DNA of 64,000 nucleotides from Liriodendron chinense (Eukaryota; Streptophyta; Magnoliopsida; Magnoliales; Magnoliaceae). Within the stretch, counting starts at the first letter, position 1, and every line of letters starts with the position of its first letter. Shown one piece after another: positions 1 to 9,673 of the stretch. The notes below the pieces were generated by a model, which ran no database searches, had not been told where the DNA came from, and saw only the letters and a list, made by a program, of their open reading frames with translations. The position numbers were made by a program, and so were the translations under genes. The stretch lies in the NCBI GenBank assembly GCA_003013855.2, contig ML058392.1, forward strand, positions 3,265,529 to 3,329,528, written 5' to 3'.

Positions 1-329
1 TTGCAAACGAGTTTATTGAAGTTGCTAATGTTGCTCTCGACATTGGTCCCCTCTGCCATCTTTAGATTGAACAACTGAAGCATCAGATATAAACGATTTT
101 CAACATATTTCTTCACGTAGATATTCTCTAACTTCATTCATGTATCAGTCGTAGTCTTCTCCCACATAGCATTATCGAGGACGTCATCCGTTAAGCACAA
201 TTGGCATGAGATTTTGATCTTTTGTCGAGTTTGTTCTATTCTTCTTTTGACATAGACTCCGGTCGCTTTCCAAGGAGTGAAGCTTTCAAACCTTGCTGAA
301 CTAGATGGCCTTCCATCTTCACCTTCCAT
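1..329 (-). pseudogene. gag: copia gag, N-terminal part, with premature stop
   Basis: Gag forms the particle that packages the element's RNA. The frame opens with ATG at 329 (MEGEDGRPSSS) and continues in one frame to the window edge, interrupted by a TGA at 138-140. Downstream of the stop the same frame gives text typical of copia gag, including VENRLYLMLQLFNLKM and NISNFNKLVC. The stop is one G-to-A change away from TGG. The start was chosen because it is the first ATG after the primer site and leader. The remainder of gag and all of pol lie outside the window. It is either a dead copy or carries one nonsense mutation. Confidence 0.7.
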
Positions 330-427
330 ATTTTGAATTTTTTTTTTGAAAAAACTTCTCTACGTTGAACTTCATACCAGATGTCATTGATACTTTGAAT
401 TCAGATTCAATCTGTTACCCAACGTAT

Positions 428-440
428 GCTTTGCTACCAC
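428..440 (-). promoter_or_regulatory. Primer binding site, copia #1
   Basis: Read on the minus strand it is TGGTAGCAAAGCA, close to the initiator-Met complement TGGTATCAGAGC used by most plant copia elements. It starts one base from the LTR edge. The two mismatches make it degenerate. Confidence 0.55.
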
Positions 441-441
441 A

Positions 442-639
442 TGTTAGGAACTCGAGAAAGCACATAGTAGAATCAAGCTAAGGAAACACAATCACACAAA
501 GAAAATCTAACACAAGAGAAAATCCAATTTTACATGCAAAAAGCCTTGCGAGAAAATAACACAGCACAAGGCGATATTTACTATGATCTCAGAAGTTACA
601 AGAGATGAATAACCCAAAATAAAGACCCCAAGAGAAAAC

Positions 640-689
<50 letters not shown>

Positions 690-1026
690 CTCTCTCAAGA
701 ATCTTCATTTCATATTAGGAGTGTCTTCTCATTACCCAAATCCCGATTACACCAGTCTTATATAGCCAAAGAACTAAAATTAGAAACAAAATAGACTTAA
801 AAAATTGCGCCGCCGTTGGATGCCCGACCTGACCACATCGAGTGACTGATCCCGGCCACAATAGTCTAGGGAGTTCACAGAAAAATCCTAAGGAGTTTTG
901 GGGGCCTAATCAGATCTCATCTGGCGTCCGAAAGTCCCCAATCTTCAATCTAGAGTGTACAGAGATCTGTTAGAGCACTTTTTTGTGGCATACTAGTGCA
1001 GAGATCTGTCAGAGATCAATCGAACA
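442..1026 (-). repeat. 5' LTR of copia #1
   Basis: A 585-bp LTR bounded by TGTTAGGAACTCG and ATCGAACA on the plus strand, giving TGTTCG...CCTAACA in coding orientation. It holds a TATA box on the minus strand at 757-765 (CTATATAAG) and a (CT)20 microsatellite downstream of it, in the expected transcribed leader. The right edge is inferred from the inverted terminal TGTT/AACA and the change of sequence type at 1027. Confidence 0.6.
645..684. repeat. (CT)20 microsatellite
   Basis: A perfect CT dinucleotide run inside the copia LTR. The apparent RERERE coding potential on the minus strand is an artefact of this run. Confidence 0.95.
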
Positions 1027-1305
1027 TATGTCCAGCAACTTCATAATGAAAATGCGGTATAAGTTTGATTACCGCTAATGTAGAAGCAAGAAACAAGTTG
1101 TCTTGTCCTAGAGGGGGGTGAATAGGACACTTTTTAAATTTTCCAATCACACACTTGTAATCATGCAATGTATTTTCAGAGTACTTTCATCAAACACAAG
1201 ACATGTAGAATATAAATCAATAAAAGCACATGTGAAAGAAGTAAATCAAGTTATCCATTCACCACACAACAGGAGATTTTTATAGTGGTTCGGTTATGTA
1301 CCTAC
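1027..1305 (-). mobile_element. Copia LTR (long type), left segment, split by element A
   Basis: Contains CCTAGAGGGGGGTGAATAGG (about 1109) and TATAGTGGTTCGG (about 1281). The same landmarks, in the same order and orientation, occur in the copia LTR at 59306-61032, whose primer site proves minus orientation. The segment is cut at 1305 by element A and continues at 8122, with one copy of CCTAC duplicated. The exact left edge is uncertain because copia #1 abuts it. Confidence 0.6.
1301..1305. repeat. Target site duplication CCTAC of element A (left; partner 8117-8121)
   Basis: CCTAC directly precedes the left LTR (1306) and directly follows the right LTR (8116), so element A is complete and has not recombined with another copy. 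Confidence 0.95.
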
Positions 1306-2070
1306 TGTTCGCTCGCCTCAAGTGTAAGGCTGCGATGTAGTAATAAATCTCGGTAAGACCGAGGTCGATCCACAGGGAAAGAAGTAAACAATTCCAAGTA
1401 CTCTAATAACTAGAATCTAAGAAGTTTAAGAGAGTAGTTTTTCACATGAAATAGGAAAATCTGAAAATAAGAAGAACTAGAGCATCAAGGATCCACTTGT
1501 AGTAGTCCAATGCCAATCCATTCATTCAAGTACAACACAATTAGAATCAAAGTCCTATCTCTCATCTAATTGGAAGATATAACATTCAAGCACAAATAAT
1601 CCCACTTAAATCTGGAAATTAGATTTCTAGTTCTAATGAAGCACATAGAACTTGAACTTGTAGCCTTCAGAGTAACAGCCATGCCTATGGACTATGGCAT
1701 GCTCAAGGGTTACTACAATTCTAATTCAAACAACCCAATCATGGTAATCTTAGAGAATTGCAAGGAACTCATGTCCGGAGCACACAAACTCTCACAAAAC
1801 TTCTAAAAAACCAAACTTTATTCAAACTAGAACTTCAAAATCCAAAATTAAGAAAAGGGTACTTGAAATAAAAGAATTAAAGCATTGGAACCAACTACAA
1901 ATTTCACCTCTAGCTCTAGCTAAGAGGTTAGCTAAGGAAAAGCATATTAAAACTAGAACTAGAACTAAGAAAAGGAAGAAAAACTAGCTGGAGGAGGCTA
2001 GGTAGCCTCCTGGGACTTGAACTCCTTGCTCCCACGTCCTTGGTTGATTTGGAATAGAAGAGAGCACCTC

Positions 2071-2080
2071 CTTTTATAGT
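2071..2080 (-). promoter_or_regulatory. TATA box, element A left LTR
   Basis: ACTATAAAAG on the minus strand. The equivalent sites are 6940-6949 in the right LTR and 21504-21513 in the solo LTR. It lies about 780 bp downstream of the palindrome array in the sense of transcription. Confidence 0.65.
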
Positions 2081-2858
2081 GCAGCAATAGTACAGCAACA
2101 TAGCAGAATTTGTTTCGCCTGGTACGGCTTAACCAATGGTCGGATTGCCTTCAAATTTGGTTTGTAGCTTTCTTGTAATGTGATCTTCCAAATAGATGAT
2201 TTAGATTTCCAAGATTATTCTCTGAATGGGCCCACCAATCACATCACCGACCGCCTCTCAAAATCGCGCACTTTGGGTACCTTCAGAACCAGTCATCTTG
2301 CTTTCAACGCCCTGGAGTGTACAGAGGTCGGATTGATCTCAAATTTTAAACATTGGTAGAAAACTTCATCCTCTACATGATAGATGGATTAGATTGTTCA
2401 AAACAATCCCAAAATGTGGTCCGAAAATTAGAACACTTAGGGCTTTTATAAACTCTGCGCAGTTGGATCTTTCTGGATGGTCCATCTTTCTTCAACCGGT
2501 ACGATCAAACCACACATCCTTTTGATCTGAAACTTTTGTGGTTATTCATATATGGATGTGTTCTAAAAGATGGTCAAAGTAGATTCTTCATATCATCAAT
2601 GATGAGTCCTCTGGACCGGCCCAGAGTTGAACAGCGAAATCTGGAACTTTCTGGACAGTTCGTATTGTTTTGGCCACCACGGTCAATCCGTAGCTCCGAT
2701 CGACACAAAACCACTTGGGTTAGTTCGGCGTCGAGCTCCTCTTCGACATGGATGTGTTGGATTTCCAAATATCATCAAGATGGCTTCAGAAAACTGGTCT
2801 GAAAAATCAGGTGCGGGAGTACATTGCTGTTTTAGAATCTGGAATCTGAAACTTGCAT

Positions 2859-2935
2859 GGCCGACCGGTCATGACCGGTCAGGCCCTCTTTGGCATTACT
2901 CCAGCAAGCATGGCCGACCGGTCAAGACCGGTCGG
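2859..2935. repeat. Palindrome array in U3, element A left LTR (2 units)
   Basis: Two units of the form GACCGGTC-NN-GACCGGTC, each flanked by GGCC or GG. The 8-mer GACCGGTC is itself palindromic, so each unit is a nested palindrome rich in CpG. Confidence 0.9.
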
Positions 2936-3183
2936 TCTCTTTTTCTTCTTATTTTCTTCCATTCTTTCTTCTATTTTCTTCTTTCTTTGCTTCCTTCTTT
3001 CTTTGGTCCACCTTGGGCCTTCATCAAAGGCTCCAAATGGCCCCTTTTTGGTCTATAATTGAGTGAAGTCCGCTCTCATTCCTGTAATCACAAAACATGT
3101 GTTAGATGGGCCTTTAAATCATGAAAATCATGCAAACCATGTCATGTAATGGGCAATGCAATGTATAAATTGGAGGTTCAACA

Positions 3184-3195
3184 CACCCCCCAACC
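3184..3195 (-). promoter_or_regulatory. Polypurine tract, element A
   Basis: GGTTGGGGGGTG on the minus strand, directly against the 3' LTR. This is the expected primer site for plus-strand DNA synthesis and confirms minus orientation. Confidence 0.85.
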
Positions 3196-4296
3196 AGCTT
3201 TTTGCTAGTCCCGAGCAAAACATGCGTGAAACAATTTCAAACCTCCAAACCCAACTCTCCCTCAGAACCCATGATTCTATCCATTCCAAGGTGTATAAGT
3301 ATAAAATTTGGAAAAATTAGGTGATAGAAGCTGAAATCTTGGACTCTCAAAACATAATAAGTGTCTACATGAAATTCCCACTGATTGATTGATAAATAGA
3401 AGAACTCGAACAAATTCAACCTAGTGTGCATAGTGAAAGTTCATCTCATGAGTTTCTGGGATCATCTTCTTCATAGATTAAGTAAACCAAGGATTTTAAG
3501 GTGCACAGAGCAACAACAAGCCTATGACAGGAATTTGCCTTACCGTCCTTCCGACGGCTTTCACACTACGTCCCATTTCCGGCTTTGGTTACGGTTCGAC
3601 CATCCCCCGGTTGGTAATAGGTAGCCCTTTTCGAAATTTTCCACCATTTTTCTTTCCTTCCCGATTTCATCCTTTCTTTCCTTTTTCTTTTAACTTAGAT
3701 AGGATTTTTAGAAATCCATATCTTTCATTATTTTCCCATGGACAAGGATGGACAAAATACCCCGGCTTGGCTGCTCAACACCTCTAAACCAAAGTCTAGC
3801 TAATCCACAAATCACATAAACCTGTCACTCATGAAAATCGTGTAATGTGAACTTGGTGTGAAGGTGTTCAAATTTTCTATCAATCACAACAATAGGGGAA
3901 CTAACATATAAAACCATTATGTTGGGAGAATTCAAGACTTACAACATCACACACTTCGTATCTCCTCTTCTTATACTCATATCATCTCGAATGCATGGAA
4001 ATATGGTTTTCCAAAAGAGTTTTGAAATTTTAGAAAATTCGAAAAAAAATTGCGCATGTGAGGCTCGAAATGTTGCAACATGCTAGATGAGGAATCTCAT
4101 CTCACCCCCCAACCAAATCTTGCATTGTCCTCAATGTAAAAAGATATGCAATTAGCATGAACATGAGAGCAATGGTAAAATATGAGTGAGAACAATAGTA
4201 CCTGAGATAGCAAGTTGATCAATTCTAGCATCTTCCATTGTCTCGATGAGACTTATTCAATCCTAATTGCAGAAAAATAAATCCTAACCTACCTAC
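3196..4296 (-). other. 3' non-coding region of element A with a conserved block
   Basis: No supported coding region. About 100 bp at 3520-3630 is nearly identical to 30168-30270 in element B (shared words such as CCTTACCGTCCTTCCGA and CCATCCCCCGGTTGGTA), while the sequence around it has diverged more. A second polypurine-like motif lies at 4103-4114. Short ORFs on both strands here have no recognisable family. Confidence 0.7.
4103..4114 (-). promoter_or_regulatory. Second polypurine-like motif of element A
   Basis: GGTTGGGGGGTG on the minus strand, identical to the terminal polypurine tract, and preceded in coding sense by CATTGAGGACAATGCAAG. The same motif and context occur in element B at 49412-49423, about 200 bp after its integrase stop, matching the position here after the ORF stop. 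It may be an internal plus-strand primer. Confidence 0.6.
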
Positions 4297-5910
4297 CTAC
4301 CTTTGATTAGTCCGATCAACTACATGATCAAAGTTGAGCAGGATCTTCATGAATTTCAATAAATTTCTCATGAGGACCATCCAAAGTCCTGCTCGACAGT
4401 AAACATGTGTGCTTCTTATCATTGAAGTCCAATCGTATTGTGCACCACATGCATAAAAGGAGGAGATAAGAGCAACAAAAAGATATCTCCTCAAATTCTG
4501 ATTTGGGTTATGATTGATTAAAAATGGGTCCTCCCAATCAGAATTTTCAATGGGCTGAAGGACCCATGATGGTGGAGAGACACTCATCAAGTTTTCATTG
4601 GTTAAAGTTGTCTCCTCCACAATTTCAGAATTGTACGGTGCTTCCACAAACAATGGTAATGAGTGTAAATCAGTGGAAAGGTGTTCTTCAGGCACCGACA
4701 CCGTGTCTAACAAAATATCCAACTCCTTAATCATCTCATCATCAAGATCATAAGAGTGGGCCAAGCATTCCTCTAGGAAATCGAGATAGTCGGATGAAGG
4801 GTCCTCATCCTCCCTTAATGATTGAAGAAATTCTGTTTCAATGGTAAGGAATTCCTCCTCTATAGAGAGGAGGTCTTCCAAAGAGAATTCTTCAGATTCA
4901 GTGGTAAGCACATCATTTAACATTGGTTGATCTTTGAAAATTTCAGATTGTGCCACCTCATCATCCAAAGGAATAGAATTTTCAATCAAAGGGAGGTCTA
5001 CCACACTAGAATTTGGCATGTGTTGTTGGTGGAACGACTCAAAAAGATCGACTTCGGCCATCTCTCTAGCATGCATATCCTCTAGAGACTCATAATCATT
5101 ATGCCCTTGGGAAAAAGAAACCATAGGTTCATAACCATTCACCAAACCCTCATTGTAGGCAACCCCACTACCACTTTCAAATTTTATGGATTCCTCGGGT
5201 TCGTCAACCGTCATTGAAATCTCTTCATCATTAAGTTCAAAGCATCCAAAAGAGATAGTGGACTCACCATAGTTGATGATGACATTGGGATCATCGAAAT
5301 CAATCTCCTTTAAAAGTCTATCCATTAAATCCGAAGAAGGTGGGACTTGGATAGCCTCATCCTCCTCATTGTTGGGGATTGATTCGGTGTTCCCAATGTT
5401 GGGTTTAATATTTTGAGATGGCGAGAGGTTTTGTATGTATTGCTCAGTTGTTTTCATAAACTCTCGCAGCACATCCTCAAGAGTTTGTGTCGGTTGCGGC
5501 TCATGAGAAAGAAACTCTTGAGGATAGTTGTTGGCATCCATGGTTGGCTCATCTTCCAAGTTGAAATTTTGATGCTCCCACCAATTTGGATTATGCATGT
5601 CATATGTTGGGCTTTTAGATGGTTGTTGACATGTGTAGCCATACAAGTGATCATACATTGTCCTAACCGGTGGAACATTATTCATCTCTTTCCGATACTC
5701 TCCCATTATCTTACGTTGTGCCTCAATATGTGTATTGTTTTCATTAATGTAATCACGCATCGTCTTGCGTGGGGAGGTAGTGGAGGTTGATTGAATCTCA
5801 GAAAAATACTTATGCTTAGAATGGTTCCAATCATAATGATTTTGGGTCTCAAAATCCGACGTCTCATCCTCCAAAAGGTACTTGTACGCACCATTCGTCC
5901 AATCATACAT
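4297..5910 (-). CDS. Acidic 537-aa protein of element A (catalytically empty gag-pol remnant)
   Basis: An open frame of 537 codons from ATG at 5910 (MYDWTNGAYKYLL). No protease, RT, RNase H or integrase motif is present. Two stretches resemble parts of Athila gag-pol as seen in element B. Around residues 105-170, NPNWWEHQNFNL and LEDVLREFMKTTEQYIQNL resemble the gag C-terminal linker. Around residues 390-420, LEECLAHSYDLDDE resembles LEACVAHSHEINDE in the protease-RT linker of B. The C-terminus (LLKFMKILLNFDHVVDRTN) is basic; most of the rest is strongly acidic. I infer a gag-pol frame that lost its enzymatic core yet stayed open, unlike the broken frames of the elements around it. Function is unknown; RNA packaging or a Gag partner role is possible. 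Confidence 0.75.
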   Translation of the reverse strand: MYDWTNGAYKYLLEDETSDFETQNHYDWNHSKHKYFSEIQSTSTTSPRKTMRDYINENNTHIEAQRKIMGEYRKEMNNVPPVRTMYDHLYGYTCQQPSKSPTYDMHNPNWWEHQNFNLEDEPTMDANNYPQEFLSHEPQPTQTLEDVLREFMKTTEQYIQNLSPSQNIKPNIGNTESIPNNEEDEAIQVPPSSDLMDRLLKEIDFDDPNVIINYGESTISFGCFELNDEEISMTVDEPEESIKFESGSGVAYNEGLVNGYEPMVSFSQGHNDYESLEDMHAREMAEVDLFESFHQQHMPNSSVVDLPLIENSIPLDDEVAQSEIFKDQPMLNDVLTTESEEFSLEDLLSIEEEFLTIETEFLQSLREDEDPSSDYLDFLEECLAHSYDLDDEMIKELDILLDTVSVPEEHLSTDLHSLPLFVEAPYNSEIVEETTLTNENLMSVSPPSWVLQPIENSDWEDPFLINHNPNQNLRRYLFVALISSFYACGAQYDWTSMIRSTHVYCRAGLWMVLMRNLLKFMKILLNFDHVVDRTNQR

Positions 5911-6148
5911 GATGAAATTTTAAAGAATTGGGAACTACCCTAATCTAGAAAAAAGAACAAAAAGAAGGGAGATGGGGAGATGTTACCCAATAGAGTGAGA
6001 TCTATGTCAGCAACAATGTCCTACAAAATCCAAAAATTTGTTAGTAATCTAAAAAACAATCAGAAAATCTACTTCTATAAAAACTGAAAATCCTACCTAA
6101 CTAAGATTACTCTATAGCTACTAGAACAATTAAAACCGTTTAACTTTT

Positions 6149-6166
6149 TCCCCGGCAACGGCGCCA
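6149..6166 (-). promoter_or_regulatory. Primer binding site, element A (tRNA-Asp)
   Basis: TGGCGCCGTTGCCGGGGA on the minus strand, an 18-base complement to the 3' end of plant tRNA-Asp, six bases from the 5' LTR. Athila elements typically use this primer. Confidence 0.88.
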
Positions 6167-6172
6167 AAAACT

Positions 6173-8116
6173 TGTTCGCTCGCCTCAAGTGTAAGGCTGC
6201 GATGTAGTAATAAATCTCGGTAAGACCGAGGTCGATCCACAGGGAAAGAAGTAAACAATTCCAAGTACTCTAATAACTAGAATCTAAGAAGTTTAAGAGA
6301 GTAGTTTTTCACATGAAATAGGAAAATCTGAAAATAAGAAGAACTAGAGCATCAAGGATCCACTTGTAGTAGTCCAATGCCAATCCATTCATTCAAGTAC
6401 AACACAATTAGAATCAAAGTCCTATCTCTCATCTAATTGGAAGATATAACATTCAAGCACAAATAATCCCACTTAAATCTGGAAATTAGATTTCTAGTTC
6501 TAATGAAGCACATAGAACTTGAACTTGTAGCCTTCAGAGTAACAGCCATGCCTATGGACTATGGCATGCTCAAGGGTTACTACAATTCTAATTCAAACAA
6601 CCCAATCATGGTAATCTTAGAGAATTGCAAGGAACTCATGTCCGGAGCACACAAACTCTCACAAAACTTCTAAAAAACCAAACTTTATTCAAACTAGAAC
6701 TTCAAAATCCAAAATTAAGAAAAGGGTACTTGAAATAAAAGAATTAAAGCATTGGAACCAACTACAAATTTCACCTCTAGCTCTAGCTAAGAGGTTAGCT
6801 AAGGAAAAGCATATTAAAACTAGAACTAGAACTAAGAAAAGGAAGAAAAACTAGCTGGAGGAGGACTAGGTAGCCTCCTGGGACTTGAACTCCTTGCTCC
6901 CCACGTCCTTGGTTGATTTGGAATAGAAGAGAGCACCTCCTTTTATAGTGCAGCAATAGTACAGCAACATAGCAGAATTTGTTTCGCCTGGTACGGCTTA
7001 ACCAATGGTCGGATTGCCTTCAAATTTGGTTTGTAGCTTTCTTGTAATGTGATCTTCCAAATAGATGATTTAGATTTCCAAGATTATTCTCTGAATGGGC
7101 CCACCAATCACATCACCGACCGCCTCTCAAAATCGCGCACTTTGGGTACCTTCAGAACCAGTCATCTTGCTTTCAACGCCCTGGAGTGTACAGAGGTCGG
7201 ATTGATCTCAAATTTTAAACATTGGTAGAAAACTTCATCCTCTACATGATAGATGGATTAGATTGTTCAAAACAATCCCAAAATGTGGTCCGAAAATTAG
7301 AACACTTAGGGCTTTTATAAACTCTGCGCAGTTGGATCTTTCTGGATGGTCCATCTTTCTTCAACCGGTACGATCAAACCACACATCCTTTTGATCTGAA
7401 ACTTTTGTGGTTATTCATATATGGATGTGTTCTAAAAGATGGTCAAAGTAGATTCTTCATATCATCAATGATGAGTCCTCTGGACCGGCCCAGAGTTGAA
7501 CAGCGAAATCTGGAACTTTCTGGACAGTTCGTATTGTTTTGGCCACCACGGTCAATCCGTAGCTCCGATCGACACGAAACCACTTGGGTTAGTTCGGCGT
7601 CGAGCTCCTCTTAGACATGGATGTGTTGGATTTCCAAATATCATCAAGATGGCTTCAGAAAACTGGTCCGAAAAATCAGGTGCGGGAGTATATTGCTGTT
7701 TTAGAATCTGGAATCTGAAACTTGCATGGCCGACCGGTCACGACCGGTCGGACAGGGCTGGCCGACCGGTCATGACCGGTCAGGCCCTCTTTGGCATTAC
7801 TCCAGCAAGCATGGCCGACCGGTCAAGACCGGTCGGGCTTCCTTGGCCGACCGGTCAAGACCGGTCGGTCTCTTTTTCTTCTTATTTTCTTCCATTCTTT
7901 CTTCTATTTTCTTCTTTCTTTGCTTCCTTCTTTCTTTGGTCCACCTTGGGCCTTCATCAAAGGCTCCAAATGGCCCCTTTTTGGTCTATAATTGAGTGAA
8001 GTCCGCTCTCATTCATGTAATCACAAAACATGTGTTAGATGGGCCTTTAAATCATGAAAATCATGCAAACCATGTCATGTAATGGGCAATGCAATGTATA
8101 AATTGGAGGTTCAACA
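6173..8116 (-). repeat. 5' LTR of element A (1944 bp)
   Basis: Same ends as the left LTR. It carries four GACCGGTC palindrome units (7729-7868) and a TATA box at 6940-6949 on the minus strand. Differences from the left LTR are a handful of substitutions, single-base indels near 6866 and 6901, and two extra palindrome units. Confidence 0.93.
7729..7868. repeat. Palindrome array in U3, element A right LTR (4 units)
   Basis: Four GACCGGTC-NN-GACCGGTC units. The partner LTR has two, so units were gained or lost after insertion. Confidence 0.9.
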
Positions 8117-8841
8117 CCTACTCCACTCCCGGCTGATCCACTCACTCCTTGAGTGGCCAGATTTCACTATCACTATGGTTTTAAATGAGGTTAACCATAA
8201 ACCTTAACAGCCTACAAAAGGACTTACGACTCAACACATGGATTCATCCTTCCATAGGACTAATCCATAGCCACTTGGTCCTACACAAGGACTTGTCCTA
8301 CTCAAGGACTTGTCCTACGCAAGGACTCTTACGAGTTTGGGTCTTCAAACTCTGAAACCCAAATCTCAACTTGAGGAGGTTTCTTGGACTCGAAAGACTA
8401 AATATACTTAGCTGATTGAGTCCCTTGATGATGCCTTTGTTGAAGAAGCTTCGGCTTGTACGGAAGATGGCTTCTTCAGCTCCCTCGATCAGCAACCTTG
8501 CACCGGATGACTCATTGTAGATTCCAAGGTGAGGGATTAGGGTTAGGTTGAGGCTATATTGGGATATGGCTTTTATGTGAGGAAAGCTTCTACCTAATCC
8601 ACCATTAATGGCATTGATGACAAGAGAATATCTATAAGAGGTAGGTCAAGATGCCATTAAAGAGGGGTTGAGTTCATGATTCAATCCAAGCTTTGAATGC
8701 TTCATCAATGTTGGTCAGATCAACATGGATTGAAGTATGAACTCAACAAAGCTTAGGGTTTTGAAGAAGGGGATCTCAAGAAGAAAGCTCACACAAACCC
8801 TAGATGATGCTCAAAGTATCTTGGGCAAGATCCAACCGAGT

Positions 8842-8853
8842 TCTATAAATAGA
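8842..8853 (-). promoter_or_regulatory. TATA-like site in copia LTR
   Basis: TCTATAAATAGA reads as a near-palindrome: TATAAATA on plus and TATTTATA on minus. Minus use is inferred from LTR orientation; the plus-strand box is the better match, so the direction of transcription is uncertain. Confidence 0.45.
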
Positions 8854-8885
8854 CATGGCATTCAACGGTCAGAAAACGGTCAGCT

Positions 8886-9370
8886 CGATAGGATCCGATC
8901 GATCGGACATAAGATTTAGCTAGATTTGAATTTTGCTCAAAAACAGGTTCTCCGATTGATCGGACTTAGTTCCGATTGATCGGAAGACCCTTTCCGATTG
9001 ATCGGACAGATAGTCCGATTGATCAGAATTCCTTCCAGAGAGTTGATGTAATTTTTCTGGAAATTCCTCCGATGGATCGTATGTGTGTCCGATGGATCGG
9101 AGAACCCCTGTCCGATGGATCGGACAGACCTTCGAGGGATCGTAAAAGTGTCCAGAGAGATTTTCAATGTTTGCTGGATAATTATACGATTGATCGGACA
9201 TACTGTCCGATTGATCGGAACACCCTATCCGATGGATCGGACAGGCCTCCGATGTCTCGAAAAGTGTCCAGAGAGGTTTTCAATGTAACTGGACTATTCT
9301 CCGATGGATCGGACACATTGTCCGATTGATCGGACATCTATCGGACTAATCTCCGATGGATCGGGTATGT
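8886..9370. repeat. Higher-order array of CCGATNGATCGG palindromes
   Basis: About 16 units of CCGATTGATCGG, CCGATGGATCGG or degenerate versions. After a lead unit at 8894 they form blocks of about four starting at 8952, 9069, 9186 and 9301, so the block period is 117, 117 and 115 bp. Each block ends with a shared spacer containing CCAGAGAG and AATGT. Coding frames through it are artefacts of the repeat. Confidence 0.9.
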
Positions 9371-9673
9371 ATCGAAGAGAGCAGACATATTGTTTTTCAA
9401 TTTTTAAGCAACTTCTGCTAACATTAACCCTTCCAAAGCTGATCTAAATGGAAGGTGGGCTATAGATGGTGCTAAGGGTGTGCCTAGGAAGGATTTGGGC
9501 CATCTATAGAAGGTTTTGGGATCAAAGGTTTGGATGGAGAGGCTTGAAGCTGTCTTGATGAGCGATCTTCTTTGAGAAGCTTCTGTCTTCAGCCGCAAGG
9601 AAACTGTCTTCAGCCTCAAGGAGACTCGACGACACACTAACCATGGTAATTGACAAATCTTTGCATTAACACA

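Larger units (their letters stand above)
1..1026 (-). mobile_element. Ty1/copia element #1 (Tork-like), 5' part only
   Basis: The start of a minus-strand copia retrotransposon: LTR (442-1026), primer binding site, short leader and the first part of gag, running off the left edge. The LTR ends are TG...CA on both sides (TGTTAGG at 442, CGAACA at 1026). The gag resembles the Tnt1/Tork type (UBN2 domain), but the lineage is inferred from a short stretch. The target duplication cannot be checked because the other end lies outside the window; the 5 bp after the LTR are TATGT. It abuts a different copia LTR at 1027 and was probably inserted into it. Confidence 0.75.
1306..3183 (-). repeat. 3' LTR of element A (1878 bp)
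   Basis: Starts TGTTCGCTCGCC and ends GGTTCAACA on the plus strand. Compared with the partner LTR it has only two palindrome units (2859-2935) instead of four, which explains most of the 66-bp length difference. TATA box on the minus strand at 2071-2080 (ACTATAAAAG). A polypyrimidine stretch lies at 2937-3004. Confidence 0.93.
1306..8116 (-). mobile_element. Element A: complete non-autonomous Athila-related LTR retrotransposon
   Basis: Two LTRs (1306-3183 and 6173-8116), tRNA-Asp type primer site, polypurine tract, one long ORF and a perfect 5-bp target duplication. The internal region is only about 3.0 kb and has no protease, RT, RNase H or integrase. The LTRs differ by few substitutions plus a change in palindrome copy number, so insertion is recent compared with the surrounding copia debris. 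U5, primer site, polypurine tracts and a 3' non-coding block match Athila-like element B (28277-57242), so I infer that B-like elements supplied the enzymes. Confidence 0.92.
8122..9673 (-). mobile_element. Copia LTR (long type), right segment
   Basis: Continuation of 1027-1305 after element A. Landmarks shared with the copia LTR at 59306-61032 are CCACTCCCG, TGGTTTTAAAT-AGGTTAACCAT-AACC, and the outer end TTGACAAATCTTTGCATTAACACA, which parallels TTGACAAAATTTAATGCACTTACAACA. The two parts together give about 1.8 kb, close to the 1.7 kb of that LTR. It holds a TATA-like site (8842-8853) and a large palindrome array (8886-9370). No gene is supported here. I cannot tell whether it is a solo LTR or part of a rearranged element. 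Confidence 0.6.

Noticed and set aside
507..698. Arg-Glu repeat protein on the minus strand
   Set aside because: Translation of a (CT)20 microsatellite in an LTR.
2627..3062. Open frames of 60-140 codons with 'DRSRPVG' text near the palindromes (also at 7405-7999, 22097-22501, 29449-29744, 56840-57194, 62981-63310)
   Set aside because: They arise from the GACCGGTC palindromes, which read in several frames on both strands; they lie in LTR promoters and are not conserved between LTR copies.
4524..5790. Plus-strand frames inside the element A ORF (4524-4730, 5413-5790)
   Set aside because: Shadows of the 537-codon minus-strand frame, without independent support.
8920..9329. Possible 76-117 codon proteins with 'SDQSE' or 'DRTD' repeats
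   Set aside because: Artefacts of the CCGATNGATCGG array, open on both strands.
8886..9370. CRISPR-like spaced short repeats
   Set aside because: Units are palindromes within a plant LTR with irregular short spacing and non-unique spacers; the context is nuclear retrotransposons.
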